Part shown: in pieces, positions 1-11,082 of the stretch | How the letters are laid out: every line of letters begins with the position of its first letter | Numbering within the stretch: position 1 is the stretch's first letter | From: Plotosus lineatus | Taxonomy: Eukaryota > Chordata > Actinopteri > Siluriformes > Plotosidae | Reading direction: 5' to 3' | NCBI GenBank assembly: GCA_024760905.1 | Contig: CM045733.1 | Coordinates: forward strand, 31,265,001-31,329,000 | DNA: 64,000 nt | The notes under the pieces: model-generated | Told to the model about the DNA's origin: nothing | Databases searched by the model: none | Seen by the model: only the letters and a program-made list of their open reading frames with translations | Position numbers and translations under genes: made by a program

Positions 1-47
1 GATGAAATGAAGAAAAGTGTGTATGTGATGTGTGTCTTTTTATAGTA

Positions 48-110
48 TTTTCATTTACATTCATGGCATTTGGGAGATGCCCTTATTCAGCACAACCTAT
101 CCTACACAAG
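48..110 (-). mobile_element. tail of a tRNA-type SINE (fragment)
   Basis: On the minus strand this reads as a 'taagggc.tctcccaaatgcc' type tail, the same kind of ending seen in the SINE at 17562-17735 (ctctggataagggtgtctgc). Only the tail remains; the head is missing. Confidence 0.4.
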
Positions 111-474
111 TGAATCCACTATATGCTGACATCCGACTATAAGACTTACTGTATATGAACACCCCATTCCAGTTGTAGTCTCCCTGTGTTTATTAATATA
201 ATAACCTCAACTCGTCTGGGAAGGCCATATAGTGGACAGTAGCTGTGGGGATTTGTGAGAATTTAGCCACAATAGAATTACCTAGGTCGGGCACTGATTC
301 CAGGTGAGGAGATCTGAGATGCAGGTGGTGTTTTAATTCATCCCAAATGTGTTCAGCCTGGGACCTGTGCACAATACACTAATTCTTTCGGTGCAACTTT
401 GGCAAACCATGTTTCCTTGTCTTGTTTTGTGCAAAGGAGCAATGTTTCACCTAAACATGTTGCTGTTCGTTCTA
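111..474 (-). mobile_element. Tc1/mariner-type MITE, interrupted by LINE copy A
   Basis: This belongs to a non-autonomous family whose ends read roughly 'actatatggccaaaag'. Recognisable internal blocks are 'tgtggggatttgtg', 'tcatcccaaatgtgttcag' and 'ggcaaaccatgtttccttg'. Related copies lie at 45605-45960 and 52369-53268. The copy stops at the 13-bp target site of the LINE at 488-3604, so it was present before that LINE inserted. It carries no intact ORF. Confidence 0.5.
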
Positions 475-487
475 TCCAACTTTCAAT

Positions 488-3400
488 AATCTTCTTCTTC
501 TTCTTCGTTTCCTTTCGGCTGTTCCCTTTAGGGGTCGCCACAGCGAATCATCTGCCTCCACCTCATCCTATATGCATCTTCTACTCTTACTCCAACTACC
601 TTCGTGTCCCCCTTCACCACATCCATACAGCTTCTCTTTGGTCTTGCTCTAGGCCTTCTGCCTGATAGTTCCAACCTCAGCATCCTACTCTCAATATATT
701 CACTATCCCTCCTCTGTACATGTCCAAACCATCTCAATCGAGCCTTTCTGACTTTGTCTCGAAAAATCTTACATGGGCTGTCCCTCTGATGTACTCATTC
801 CTGATCCTATCCATTCTCGTTACTTCCAAAGAGAACCTCAACATTTTCATCTCTGCTCCCTCCAGCTCTGCCTCCTGTCTTTTCCCCAGTGACCCTGTTT
901 CTAAACCATACAACATCGCTAGCCTCAACACCATCTTGTACACTTTTCCTTTCATTCTTGCCGATGTCTTCCTATCACACATCACACCAGACACTTTTCT
1001 CCAACCATTCCAACCTGCCTGCACACGCTTCTTCACCTCTTTTCCACACTCTCCATTGTTCTGGATTGTTGAGCCTAAGTACTTAAAATTCTCCACCTTC
1101 TTTATCTCTGCTCCCTGTAACCTCACCATTCCTCTTAGGTTCTTGTCATTCACATACATGTATTCTGTCTTACTGAGGCTAACCTTCATTCCTCTCCTTT
1201 CCAGGCCATACCTCCACCTCTCTATATTTTCCTCCACTTGTTCTCTGCTCTCACTACAGATCACAATGTCACCTAAAACATCATAGTCCATGGGGAATCT
1301 TATCTCACCTCGTCTGTCAGCCTGTCCATCACCATAGCAAACACGAAGGGGCTCAGAGCTGACCCTTGATGCAGTCCCACCTTCACCTTGAATTATTGTG
1401 CCATACCGACAGCACACCTCACCACTGTCTTACATCTCTCATACATGTCCTGCACCACTCGAACATACTTCTCTGCCACTCCAGACTTCCTCATATACCA
1501 CAGTTATATAACACCATATGCAATACCAATGTTCCTCTCTTGGCACCCTGTCACATGCTTTCTCCAGATCCACAAAGGCACAATGCAGCTCGGTATGACC
1601 TTCTCTGTACTTCTCTTTTATTATCCTCAAAGCAGACACTGCATCTGTGGTGCTCTTTTTTGGCATGAAACCAAACTATCGTTCTGAAATGCTGATCTCT
1701 GTCCTTAGTCTAGCTTCCACTATTCTTTCCCATAACTTCATTGTATGGCTCATCAACTTTATCCCTCTGTAGTTGCCACAATGCCGCGCGTCTCCCTTGT
1801 TCTTAAAAATGGGCATCAGCCCACTTCTCCTCCATTCCTCCGGCATCCTCTCACTCTCTATGACCTTGTGGAATGTTCTTGTAAGAAAACCTACTGCTAC
1901 CTCTCCTTGACACTTCCATACCTCCACTGGTATGCCATCAAGACCAACTGCTTTTCCACTCTTCATCCTCTTCAGTGCCGTCCTCACTTCACCCTTACTA
2001 ATCTTTGCTGCTTCCTGGTCCTCAACGGTCACCTCTTCTACTATTTTTTCCGTCATCTTCCCAGCACACTTCTGTCATCAGTCAATACATTTCCCGCTCT
2101 GTCCTTAATCACTCTACATTGCTGCATATCCTTCCCATCTCTACTTCTCTGCTGTGCCAACCTGTATAAATCATTTTCTCCCTCCTTACTGTCCAACCTA
2201 TCATACAAGTCATCATACTGTCATCTGTTTGGCCTTTGACACTGCTACCTTTGCCTTACGCTGTATCTCCCTGTACTCCTGTTTACTCTCTGCAGTCCTC
2301 TCTATGTCCCACTTCTTCTTGGCTAACCTCTTCCTTTGTACACACTCCTGCACTTCCTCATGCCACCGTTTTGTCTCCTTATCTACTTTCCTTCCAGAGG
2401 ACACACCAAGTACTCTCCTACCTGTTGACCTGATCACATGAGCTGTAGTTGTCCAGTCATCTGGAAGCACTTCCTGACCACCAAAAGCCTGTTTCAACTC
2501 CTCCTTGCAGACAACACAACGCAATTTTTTTTCAGCTTCCACCACTTAGTCTTCTGTTCTGTCTTTGCCTTCTTCACCTTCCTCACCATCAGTGTCATCC
2601 TGCAAACCACCATTCTATGCTGTTTGGCAACAATCTCGCCCACTACAACTTTGTAGTCACTGACTTCCTTCAAATTACATCGCCTGCACAAGATGTAGTC
2701 GACCTGTGTGCTCCTACCTCCGCTTTTATAAGTCACTCTATGCTCCTCTCTCTTCTGGAAGAAAGTATTCACCACAGCCATGTCCATCCTTTTTGCAAAA
2801 TCGATCAACATCTGTTCTTCTGTGTCCCTGTGCTGAATACTAAATCTGCCCATCACTTCCTCGTCCCCGCCGTTGCATACATCAACATGTCCATTGAAGT
2901 CTGCACCAATGACCACTCTTTCACCTCTCGGGGTACTCTGCATCACTTCATCTAACTCACTCCAGAATCTCTCCTTCTGTTCTAGCTCACATCCTGCCTG
3001 TTGGGCATAGACGCAAACAATATTGAACATCGCACCTTCAATTTCTAACTTGAGACTCATCAATCTGCCTGATCTTTTCCCTTCTAGAACATTTCTGACA
3101 AACCCCTCCTTCAAAATAACTCCTTCTCCATTTCTCTTCACATCCACACCATGATAAAACAGCTTAAACCCTGCTCCTAAGCCTCTAGCCTTGCCACCTG
3201 GTCTCCTGAACACACTATGTCCACCTTTCTCCTCTGCCTCATGTCAGCCAGCTCTCTAGCTTTTCCTGACATAGTTGCAACATTCAAAGTCCCTACTGTC
3301 TGTCCCAGACTCATGCATTTCCTCTTCTCTCGCTGCCTACAGAATTACCTCCCGCCTCTCCTTCTTCGACCAACAGTAGTCCAATTTCTACCAGCACCCT

Positions 3401-3604
3401 GTTGGTTAACAGCACTGATGGCAGTCGTTGTTAACCCAGGCTTCGACCCATCCAGTATGAAATTCGTTTTGATCATTTGCATATTTATCTTGGGACAAGT
3501 TTTATGCCAGATTCCCTTCCTGTCGCAACCCTCTGAATTTATCCGGGCTTGGGACCGGCATGAGGATGAACATAGGCTTGTGCCCCCACTCACAGCTGCG
3601 TTCG
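488..3604 (-). mobile_element. RTE-like LINE copy A, full length (3.1 kb)
   Basis: A single degraded endonuclease plus reverse transcriptase ORF reads right to left. From the 5' end it has an APE endonuclease (about 3213 down to 2494, with motifs GADFNGHVD and VDYILCRRC), a linker, and an RT (about 2056 to 734, with GKAVGLDGIPVEVWK, GNYRGIKLMSHTMK and the late motif FKYLGSTIQ). The C-terminal arginine-rich segment ends near 528. The 3' terminus is a (GAAGAA)n tail at 490-507. The 13-bp direct repeat tccaactttcaat at 475-487 and 3605-3617 marks the target duplication. The catalytic FADD box is lost: near 1270 it carries a deletion and reads as a frameshift. Several other stops are present, so the copy is dead. 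Length and a simple-repeat tail fit the RTE clade. Confidence 0.85.
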
Positions 3605-3689
3605 TCCAACTTTCAATCATCTGTGTCGTTTATCCGTCATCGATGTGTGTGTGTGTGTGTGTGGGGGGGTGGGGGGGCAATCTCTGCTG

Positions 3690-3850
3690 AGTGAGATATA
3701 CTGGACACCTTGAACAGATTGCCAGCCTATCGTAGGCCTAATATAGACACAATCAACAGTCAACACTCACATTCATGTGAAATTTAGATTAGCCAAGTAC
3801 TATAATGTACATGTCTTTGAACTGTGGGAGGAAACCTGACCACTCTGAGA
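3690..3850 (-). mobile_element. partial SINE, family S3
   Basis: The reverse strand carries the mid part of the S3 family: 'gtgggaggaaacctgacc', 'catgtctttgaactgtggg' and a fragment of the shared tail (tggacaccttgaacag). The head is missing. A short (TG)/(G)n run at 3644-3676 separates it from LINE copy A. Confidence 0.45.
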
Positions 3851-3985
3851 AAACCAACACCAATTACACAATTGTACACAGTTGGGCCATTGGTCAAGAT
3901 TTTAAACCCCCAAAACATTTGTGGTGGTCAGGCATCCTTAAACCTTTGTACAGATATGCAGTTTATGATAATGGATTTAAGATTG

Positions 3986-3986
<1 letters not shown>

Positions 3987-4040
<54 letters not shown>
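3987..4040 (+). repeat. (TG)27 microsatellite at a splice acceptor
   Basis: An uninterrupted TG tract of 54 bases is followed at once by ATTTGCAG and the exon starting at 4049. It occupies the place where a polypyrimidine tract would normally lie. Confidence 0.98.
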
Positions 4041-4041
<1 letters not shown>

Positions 4042-4048
4042 TTTGCAG

Positions 4049-4114
4049 GGAGCTGCACTAATCCGCATGTTGGCAAATGTCTTGGGACAAGCTGTGTTCC
4101 AAAAAGGTATAAAT
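4049..4114 (+). CDS. trhde: TRHDE-like exon (catalytic-domain helix), first exon in window
   Basis: Twenty-two codons, phase 0 at both ends, between ATTTGCAG and GTAAGT. The translation contains GAALIRMLANVLGQAVF, the M1-family helix that follows the catalytic zinc residues by roughly 80-100 residues and begins in most members with a KGA/KGS turn. The lysine would be supplied by the preceding exon, outside the window. RMLANxxGxxVFQ(K/R)G is closer to TRHDE than to aminopeptidase N, which reads RMLSSFLSEDVF. The acceptor context is poor because of the TG tract before it, so inclusion may be variable. No stop interrupts the frame. The next exon continues directly with DYL. Confidence 0.88.
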
Positions 4115-4657
4115 GTAAGTGAATAAGAAATATTTTTCAACTCCTGTCTTTCCATTTATTGGCTGTCTGTCTTTTTCTATATAACACACTTCATCAGGTA
4201 TTTTCTTTCTTCCCTTTCATTCTGGGATTTCACGGGTTTATATTTCCAAAACTTAATCAAACAGTCTCTTAAATGTATGAAAAATTATGTTTTTAACATG
4301 AGATGATTTAGAAATGAATTAACTTGCTCAGTTGTGTGCAGTTTTGAGAAGATATTTCAGAGGCTCACAGAGATATTTTATCATGTTATTTTGATAAATT
4401 TGCATGTGTTTGCTGCAGTTGCTGAAAGCTTTTTGTGTGTGAAGCATTTTGATTAGTTTGCTGATTTAATAATGGTTTCAACAGCTAATATGGTTCACAA
4501 CCCTCTGTCATCACAAAAAGAAAACAGCACATAAAACAAGTATGATTATACTCTTTAAACTCCTCCTTCTGGATTTCTCAGGGACATGTTGTGTTTTCAA
4601 AAACCATTATAATTTAATTGGAAATGACAAAATTAAACCTCCTAGATATTATATGTA
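4115..4657 (+). other. start of 23.8-kb intron, no element recognised
   Basis: AT-rich sequence after the strong GTAAGT donor. I see no ORF of note, no repeat family and no structured element here. Confidence 0.6.
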
Positions 4658-4800
4658 CAGACGCTCCCCGACTTACGTTCATCCATTTTACATTTTTTCG
4701 ATTGCACAGTTTGTTGTTAAAAGTTTTGCAAAGTTAAATTTTGAGTTTAGACGTACCTACGTAGTACACTGACGTAATGATGCAATGACAAACTACAGAC
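4658..4800 (+). mobile_element. left end of a DNA transposon (TIR 'cagacgctccccgacttacg')
   Basis: Begins after TA with a 22-base terminal sequence that ends in GACTTACGTT. Its inverted partner is at 11870-11891 (17 of 22 positions agree). The downstream 120 bases (gtacctacgtagtacactg) have no coding potential. This may be one end of an element split by later insertions. Confidence 0.5.
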
Positions 4801-4813
4801 TGTGTGTGTGTGC

Positions 4814-4845
<32 letters not shown>
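4801..4845 (+). repeat. (TG)n and (TA)n microsatellites
   Basis: Short TG run at 4801-4822 (interrupted by TGCG) followed by a TA run at 4824-4845. Confidence 0.9.
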
Positions 4846-4899
4846 GTGGGTCAAATGGGTGTTGTGATGCGCAAAGTGTGGTAGTTGTGGTCGTAGTAG

Positions 4900-7800
4900 T
4901 AGTGCTTGTCACCTCTCGCTTTCAACTAACACCGCTGGCTAGCAGCTTGCCTGTGAATAGGGGAGCCGAGTGAGTAAATCTCTCCCTGCCAGTACATAGC
5001 CTCTCCACCATCAAGCCCCATGTAGTGCCTCCTCACGGCGACACGTGGTAACTGAGGACCTTGCGGACTCAGGCTGAACTACAGGGGACTCGGAGGAGGT
5101 TTGGCCCCCAGACATGCGGCATGCAGGCCCACCAGCGTGAGGACACGCCCTGATGCCCATGACCAAACCCCCAACTATGGGTTAAATAGTCCCACTGCCT
5201 TGTGGATTCCCTTGGTTGGGAGAAGGCTAAGGAGTAAACCCTACAGAAATCCGGACTGGAGCCCCTAAGGCAGTTGGTCTGAGGATTCCCCTACCTTCTG
5301 GCAACTCCTGCAGCTGGTACCAAATTGTACTGGATCTTCCTTACCTTTGGATGCTATCAGCAAGGCCGAGAGGGGGGACTTGACGTCTGGGCAGCCCAAG
5401 TTCTCCATAGTTCCTGCTCAGGCTCTTGGCGCACTGGAAAGGACACTGGAGAGGACACTCCAGCGTTGATGCAAGACTTCGGCTCAACACGGGAAGTAGC
5501 AGTTACCAGTTAAAAGCTCATTCTGATTGGCATAGGATACGGGCACCTGGGGCTACTTCCGACAGTGGGAGAGACCATCGTGTCTCACTGGACAGCTACC
5601 GCCCACTCCAAGCTGGGTAGCCCCCAGCCAGTAAGGTGCTGTCCCGCCACATCTTGCCTGCCTTGCTGGGTGCGTAGGGCTTAGGGACTGACCATTCTGA
5701 CAAGCAAGCTGTAAATTCTGCACCAGGCAGACAAAAACGGATAAAAACGAACACTCCAGCTCTTTAAATAGCAAGCTGGGACGTATGGACTATGTGTCCT
5801 GGACTGACAAGTGATCTTCAGCAAATTGACGATGCCCGCAAGCTTGCAGTCATCGACCATGAACTGACACATCTGAATATTGACATTGCTTGTCTACTGG
5901 AAACACGCCTGGCTGACAGTGGTACTATCAAAGAGGCCAACTACACCTTCTACTGGCAGGGCCTGCCACAAGACGACCCGAGACTGCATGGTGTAGGTTT
6001 TGCTGGGAAGAACTCGCTGACTACGGCTATTGAACCTCCTACCAGTGGATCAGAGAGAATACTCGCTTTACACCTCTCTACAACTGCAGGCTTTGTAAAC
6101 CTCCTCAGCATCTATGCACCAACACTCAGTTCCACCCAGAGGCCAAGAACTAGTTTTATGAGGCTCTGGATGATGAAATTTCCAGGATTCCCAGCACTGA
6201 AGGACTTTACCTACTAGGAGACTTCAATGCTAGAGTGGGCGCCGACTGTGACACCTGGCCTTCCTGCCTTGGTCACCACGGCATAGGCAGGATGAATGAG
6301 AATGGACAGAGGTTGTTGGAACTGTGCTGCCATCATGGCCTGTGTGTAACAAATACATACTTCAAGTGCAAAGACCGTCACAAAGTATCCTGGAGACACC
6401 CCAGATCTTGCCACTGGCACCAGCTAGACCTTATCCTCACCAGGCGCCCGGATCTGAGCAGTGTTCTCCAAACTAGAAGTTTCCATAGCACAGACTGTGA
6501 CACAGACCACACCCTCGTTGGAAGCAGGAGAAGGCTGACAACGAAGAGGATCCATCACTCCAAAACTAAAGGCCTCCCACGCATCAACACCTGCTCCTCA
6601 AGGGATCCCCAGCGAATCCAACTGTTTCATGACACAGTCAAGGAGAAGTTGGTTTTGCAGACTCCTGGCAAAGACATCAACAGCAAGTGGAGCTTCCTGA
6701 GAGATACTATCTGCACAACCGCCCTCACCGCATATGAGAAAAAGGAGCGTCGGAGTGTAGACTGGTACGAGGCTAACTGGGAGGAGATGCAGCCTGTGAC
6801 AGAAGCCAAGAGGGAAGCCCTCCTAGCATACAAGCAATACCCCAGCACCAGTACTCGGGACACCCTCAAAGCTGCACGAAACAAGGCCCAGCAGACAACC
6901 CGCCACTGTGCAAAACACTTCTGGCTGAACCTCTGCAGCAAGATCCAGATGGCAGCTGACACTGGCAATGCAATGGCCATGTGCAATGGCATCAGCTACT
7001 GGCCCAACCACAATTAAGACTGCACCCCTCAAGACCAAGACTGGAGAGGTGATCATGGACCAAGGCGAGCAGCTTGAACGCTGGGTGGAACATTACCTTG
7101 AACTGTACGCAATCAAGAATGTGGTGACCGATGCAGCATTAAATGCTCTGCCAAACTTACCTGTCATGGAGGATCTGGCTTACCTGCCTTCAGTGAACGA
7201 ACTGGGCAAAGCCATTGATTGTCTGGCCTGTGGAAAAGCCCCTGGAAAGGATAGCATCCCCCCTGAAGTCTTGAAGAGTGGCAAGCCAGCACTCCTGCAG
7301 CGCCTCCATGAGCTGCTGTGCTTATGCTGGAAGGAAGGGTTCATCCTCCAGGACATGCGCGATGCAAACATTGTAACCGTCTACAAAAACAAGGGCGACC
7401 GCAGTGACTGTAACAGCTCCCATGGCATCTCCCTCCTTAGCATCATAGGGAAAGTCTTTGCTCGTGTTGTCCTTACTCGCCTTCAGATTATTGCTTCCCG
7501 GGTGTACCCAGAATCGCAGTGTGGTTTCAGGGCAGGCCGATCCACAGTCGATATGATTTTCTCACTTCGTCAACTGCAAGAGAAGTGTCGGGAGCAGCAG
7601 AAGCCCCTGTACATTGCCTTCATAGACCTGACTAAAGCATTCGACCTGGTCAGCAGAAGCGGACTCTTCAGCCTCTTGCAGAAGATTGAATGTCCTCAAA
7701 GGTTACTCCAAGTCGTGACCTCCTTTCATGAGGACATGCACAGCACAGTCTGCTTCAATGGTGGGACTTCTGAAGCCTTCCCAGTGAGCAGTGGTGTGAA

Positions 7801-8627
7801 GTAAGGCTGCGTCATAGCTCCGACACTCTTTGGGATATTCTTCTCGATGCTTCTTCAGTATGCCTTCTCTGACAGTGAGGAAGGGATCCATATCCACACC
7901 AGATCAGATGGAAAATTGTTTAACATAGCTCGACTGCACGCTAAGATGAAGGTGAGGCAGGTCCTCATCCACGAGATGTTGTTCGCGGATGATGCTGCAC
8001 TGACGTCCCACCCTGAGGCTGGTCTTCAAGAGCTAGTCAATCACCTGTCCCATGCCTGTAATGAATTCAGACTGACCATCAGCCTGAAAAAGACAAACAT
8101 CCTGGCCCACACAGTCAACATAAATAACACGCAGCTTGAGGTCGTGGACTCCTGCACCTACCTGGGATCCACTATCACCAACACTCTCTCTCTTGACACA
8201 GAGATCTCATGCAGAATTGGGAAAGCCGCCGCAGTGATGTCCAAACTGAACAAGCGTGTATGGAGTAACACCCAGCTAATGGAGAGCACCAAGCTACGTG
8301 TCTACCAGGCTTGTGTACTCAGCACACTCCTTCATGGCAGTGAGGCCTGGTCCACGTACGCTGGTCAGGAAAAGCGGCTCAACAGCTTCCACCTCCGCTG
8401 TCTCAGGCGTCTGCTCCATATAAAATGGCAAGACAAAGTAACCAACACCGAGGTACTACAGCGTGCTGGCATGCCAAGTCTGCTCGCACTGCTGAGCCAG
8501 AGACGACTGCTTGGGTAACAGCCTGTCCCTCATTACTCCCTACCCAGGCTCTGCGCACTGGGGGGTATCACCAGCCGGGATACCAGCCAGAGCGCAGCCA
8601 TAGTCCTTCGGGACCGACAGAGGCCTA

Positions 8628-8630
<3 letters not shown>
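4900..8630 (+). mobile_element. LINE copy B (APE-type, family unnamed), near full length
   Basis: The GC-rich leader of about 0.9 kb (start uncertain, 4846-4900) is followed by a degraded endonuclease-RT ORF and a 3' end reading 'gggaccgacagaggcctacc' directly before an (AT)n tract. It is distinct from the RTE-like and Rex3 families but shares RT motifs with the LINE at 48362-50480 (MKQGC/VKxGC, FADD, LTIS.K, TLSLDTEIS). No target duplication is evident because the 3' side is microsatellite. The clade is not certain; comparison of the RT domain would decide. Confidence 0.75.
5792..8518 (+). pseudogene. LINE B endonuclease-reverse transcriptase ORF, broken
   Basis: The frame runs in four blocks. 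5792-6217 holds the APE N-terminus (LTHLNIDIACLLETRLADSG, then LLSIYAPTL). 6235-7017 continues the endonuclease (after LLGDFNARVG near 6214) through DLILTRRPDL and TDHTLVGSRR. 6968-7804 holds RT motifs (GKAPGKDSIPPEVLKSG, QCGFRAGRSTVD, AFIDLTKAFDLV). 7847-8518 has LFADDAALTS, the catalytic box, intact, and a C-terminal part with CTYLGSTI and LHGSEAW. Breaks: frame changes near 6160 and 7000, and a TAA at 7801-7803 in place of the glutamine of the GVKQGC motif. Product, if any, would be truncated before the catalytic FADD. The element would act by target-primed reverse transcription in the nucleus. Confidence 0.8.

Positions 8631-8631
<1 letters not shown>

Positions 8632-8681
<50 letters not shown>
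8632..8681 (+). repeat. (AT)25 microsatellite
   Basis: Pure AT dinucleotide run lying exactly between the 3' end of LINE B and the Penelope-like fragment. Confidence 0.98.
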
Positions 8682-8684
<3 letters not shown>

Positions 8685-9146
8685 TTTCTCAACAAACGGT
8701 TATCATCACTTTCATCTGACAAGACAGCCTTCGAACAGGCGGCACCCCCTTACCAGAAAGCACTACATGACAGCGGATACAACTATACATTACACTATGA
8801 ACCAAACATAAGCAACAATCAAAAAAACAGACAATGCAGAAACATCCTATGGTACAACCCGCCCTTCAGCAAAAACACCAGCACCAACATCGGACACAGA
8901 TTCCTCACACTAATAGACAAGCACTTCACCAAGGACCACAAACTCCGAAAAATTTTCAACCGCAACACCCTCAAGATCAGTTACAGCTGCATGAACAGCA
9001 CTAAACAAATAATAGACAATCACAACAAGCGCACTCTGGCTTTGCATGACAATGCCGACGACACTAACTCACCAAACAAAAGAACGCAATGCAACTGCCG
9101 ACAGAAAAACGCCTGCCCACTCAACGGGAACTGTCTACAATCATCA

Positions 9147-9177
<31 letters not shown>

Positions 9178-9218
9178 GTATATATATGCGTGTATGTAAG
9201 TGTGTATGTGTGGATACC

Positions 9219-9313
<95 letters not shown>

Positions 9314-9507
9314 ACATATATGAGTCCATGGGCATGAAAGAATGTATGCACATATATGCATGTATCGATAATGCATGTATCTTTGTAATCATTCTTCTAT
9401 AATCACCTGAAGAGAGAGGATGGTTTCACCACCCCTCGAAACAGATCTGTAGTGATAAATGGAGTTTCAATAGAAAGTCTTTGTCCTGTCCTTTTATTTT
9501 ATATATG
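8682..9507 (+). mobile_element. Penelope-like element fragment (RT C-terminus and Cys linker)
   Basis: An open frame without start codon runs from 8682 to about 9147. It includes [43 protein letters not shown] and a Cys cluster [15 protein letters not shown]. This order, with a CxC...CPL.G.C linker, is typical of Penelope-like retroelements just before their GIY-YIG endonuclease. The endonuclease itself is absent: an (AT)n/(GT)n block takes its place at 9147-9310. The stretch 9390-9507 (cacccctcgaaacagatctg) looks like the element's 3' non-coding end. No LINE-type FADD motif is seen. Assignment is from family knowledge; the exact Penelope branch is unknown. Confidence 0.72.
9147..9316 (+). 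repeat. (AT)n array with GT interruptions
   Basis: Runs of AT at 9147-9171 and 9223-9303 with GTAT/GTGT islands between and (TG) at 9303-9312. Confidence 0.97.
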
Positions 9508-9509
9508 TA

Positions 9510-11016
9510 CAAATCCTTTTCCAAAAAATGACCATATTTTGATAAAGTTCATTATTTTCTGTAATGTACTGATAAAAATTAAACTTTCATATATTTTAGA
9601 TTCATTGCACACCAACTGAAATATTTCAGGTCTTTTAATGTTTTAATACTGATGATTTTGGCATACAGCTCATGAAAACCCAAAATTCCGATCTGAAAAA
9701 ATTAGCATATTTCATCCAACCAATAAAAAACAGTGTTTTTAAGACAAAAAAGTCCACTTTCAAATAATTATGTTCAGTTATGCACTCAATACTTGGTCGA
9801 GAATCCTTTTGCAGAAATGACTGCTTCAATGCGGCATGGCATGGAGGCAGTCAGCCTGTGGCGCTGCTGAGGTGTTATGGAGGCCCAGGATGCTTTGATA
9901 GTGGCCTGAAGCTCATCCACAGTGTTGGGTCTGGTGTCTCTCAACTTTCACTTCACAATATCCAACAGATTCTCAATGGGGTTCAGGTCAGGAGAGTTGG
10001 CAGGCCAATTGAGCACAGTAATACCATGGTCTGTAAACCATTTATCAGTGGTTTTGGCACTCTGAGCAGGTACCAGGTCATGCTGAAAAATGAAATCTTC
10101 ATCTCCATAAAGCTTTTCAGCAGATGGAAGCATGAAGTGCTCCAAAATCTCCTGATAGCTAGCTGCATTGACCTTGCCCTTGATAAAACACAGTGGACCA
10201 ACACCAGCAGCTGACATGGCACCCCAGACCATCACTGACTGTGAGTACTTGACACTGGACTTCAGGCATTTTGGCATTTCCTTCTCCCCAGTCTTCCTCC
10301 AGACTCTGGCACCTTGATTTCCGAATGACATGCAAAATTTGCTTTCATCCAAAAAAAGTATTTTGGAATACTGAGCAACAGTCCAGTGCTGCTTCTCTGT
10401 CGCCCTGGCCAGGCGCTTCTGCCGCTGTTTCTGGTTAAAAGGTGGCTTGACCTGGGAAATGTGGTACCTGTAGCCGAGTCCACTGCTTCCACAGCTCCCC
10501 CAAGGTCTGAAATCGGCCCTTCTCCACAATGTTCCTCAGGGTCCAGTCACCTCTTCAGGTTCTGCAGCGTTTTCTGCCACACTTTTTCCTTCCCACAGAC
10601 CTCCAACTGAGGTGCCTTGATACAGCACTATGGGCCTATTCGCTCAGAGATTTCTTTTTGTGTCTTACCCTCTTACTTGAGGGTGTCAATGATGGCCTTC
10701 TGGACAGCAGTCAGGTCAGCAGTCTTACCCATGATTGTGGTTTTGAGTAATGAACAAGGCTGGGAGTTTTTACAAGCCTCAGGAATCTTTTGCAGATGTT
10801 TAGAGTTAATTCGTTAATTCAGATGATTAGGTTAATAGGGAATTTTGGGTTTTCATGAGCTGTATACCAAAATCATCAGTATTAAAACAATAAAAGACCT
10901 GAAATATTTCAGTTTGTGTCCAATGAATCCAAAATATATGAAAGTTTAATTTTTATCAGTACATCATGGAAAATAATGAACTTTATCACAATATGCTAAT
11001 TTTATGAGAAGGACTA

Positions 11017-11017
<1 letters not shown>
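9510..11017 (-). mobile_element. Tc1-family DNA transposon, copy 1
   Basis: A 1.5-kb element with long imperfect terminal inverted repeats of about 190 bases (9510-9700 and 10830-11017). Shared blocks include 'tgataaagttcattatttt', 'ctgataaaaattaaacttt' and 'aactgaaatatttcaggtc'. It is flanked by TA on both sides (9508-9509; 11018-11019), the target duplication of Tc1/mariner elements. The right TA runs into an (AT)n tract. It encodes a broken transposase on the minus strand. Confidence 0.9.
9786..10732 (-). pseudogene. Tc1 transposase, copy 1, broken
   Basis: The start ATG at 10732-10730 gives MGKTADLTAVQKAIID, the usual N-terminus of this fish Tc1 group. A stop soon follows (CAA to TAA in the 'LKQEG' motif), and a segment of about 50 bases is missing before 'GYRYHISQVKPP' (around 10470). 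The rest is clean: LFLDESKF carries the first catalytic Asp, FQHDLVPAQSAK the second, and SPDLNPIEN the catalytic Glu, 34 residues after the second Asp as expected for DD34E. The N-terminal paired-like DNA-binding region is the damaged part. The protein would cut and rejoin transposon ends at TA sites; this copy cannot make it. Confidence 0.88.

Positions 11018-11074
<57 letters not shown>
11018..11074 (+). repeat. (AT)n microsatellite
   Basis: AT run starting at the TA target duplication of Tc1 copy 1 and ending in GTGTGTGT at 11075. Confidence 0.97.
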
Positions 11075-11078
<4 letters not shown>

Positions 11079-11082
11079 TGTG

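Noticed and set aside
1..4048. Search for the HEXXH zinc-site exon upstream
   Set aside because: No HEXXH or GAMEN-type motif on the plus strand outside LINE sequence; it must lie before the window.
3805..4155. Frames with long Cys-Val or His-Thr runs (also 26147, 28133, 40507, 52681 regions)
   Set aside because: They are translations of (TG)n/(CA)n repeats; only the exon at 4049-4114 inside the first of these is real.
9046..9402. Open frames with long Ile-Tyr runs (also 8425, 15388, 40154, 42024, 43000, 63600 regions)
   Set aside because: They are translations of (AT)n microsatellites.
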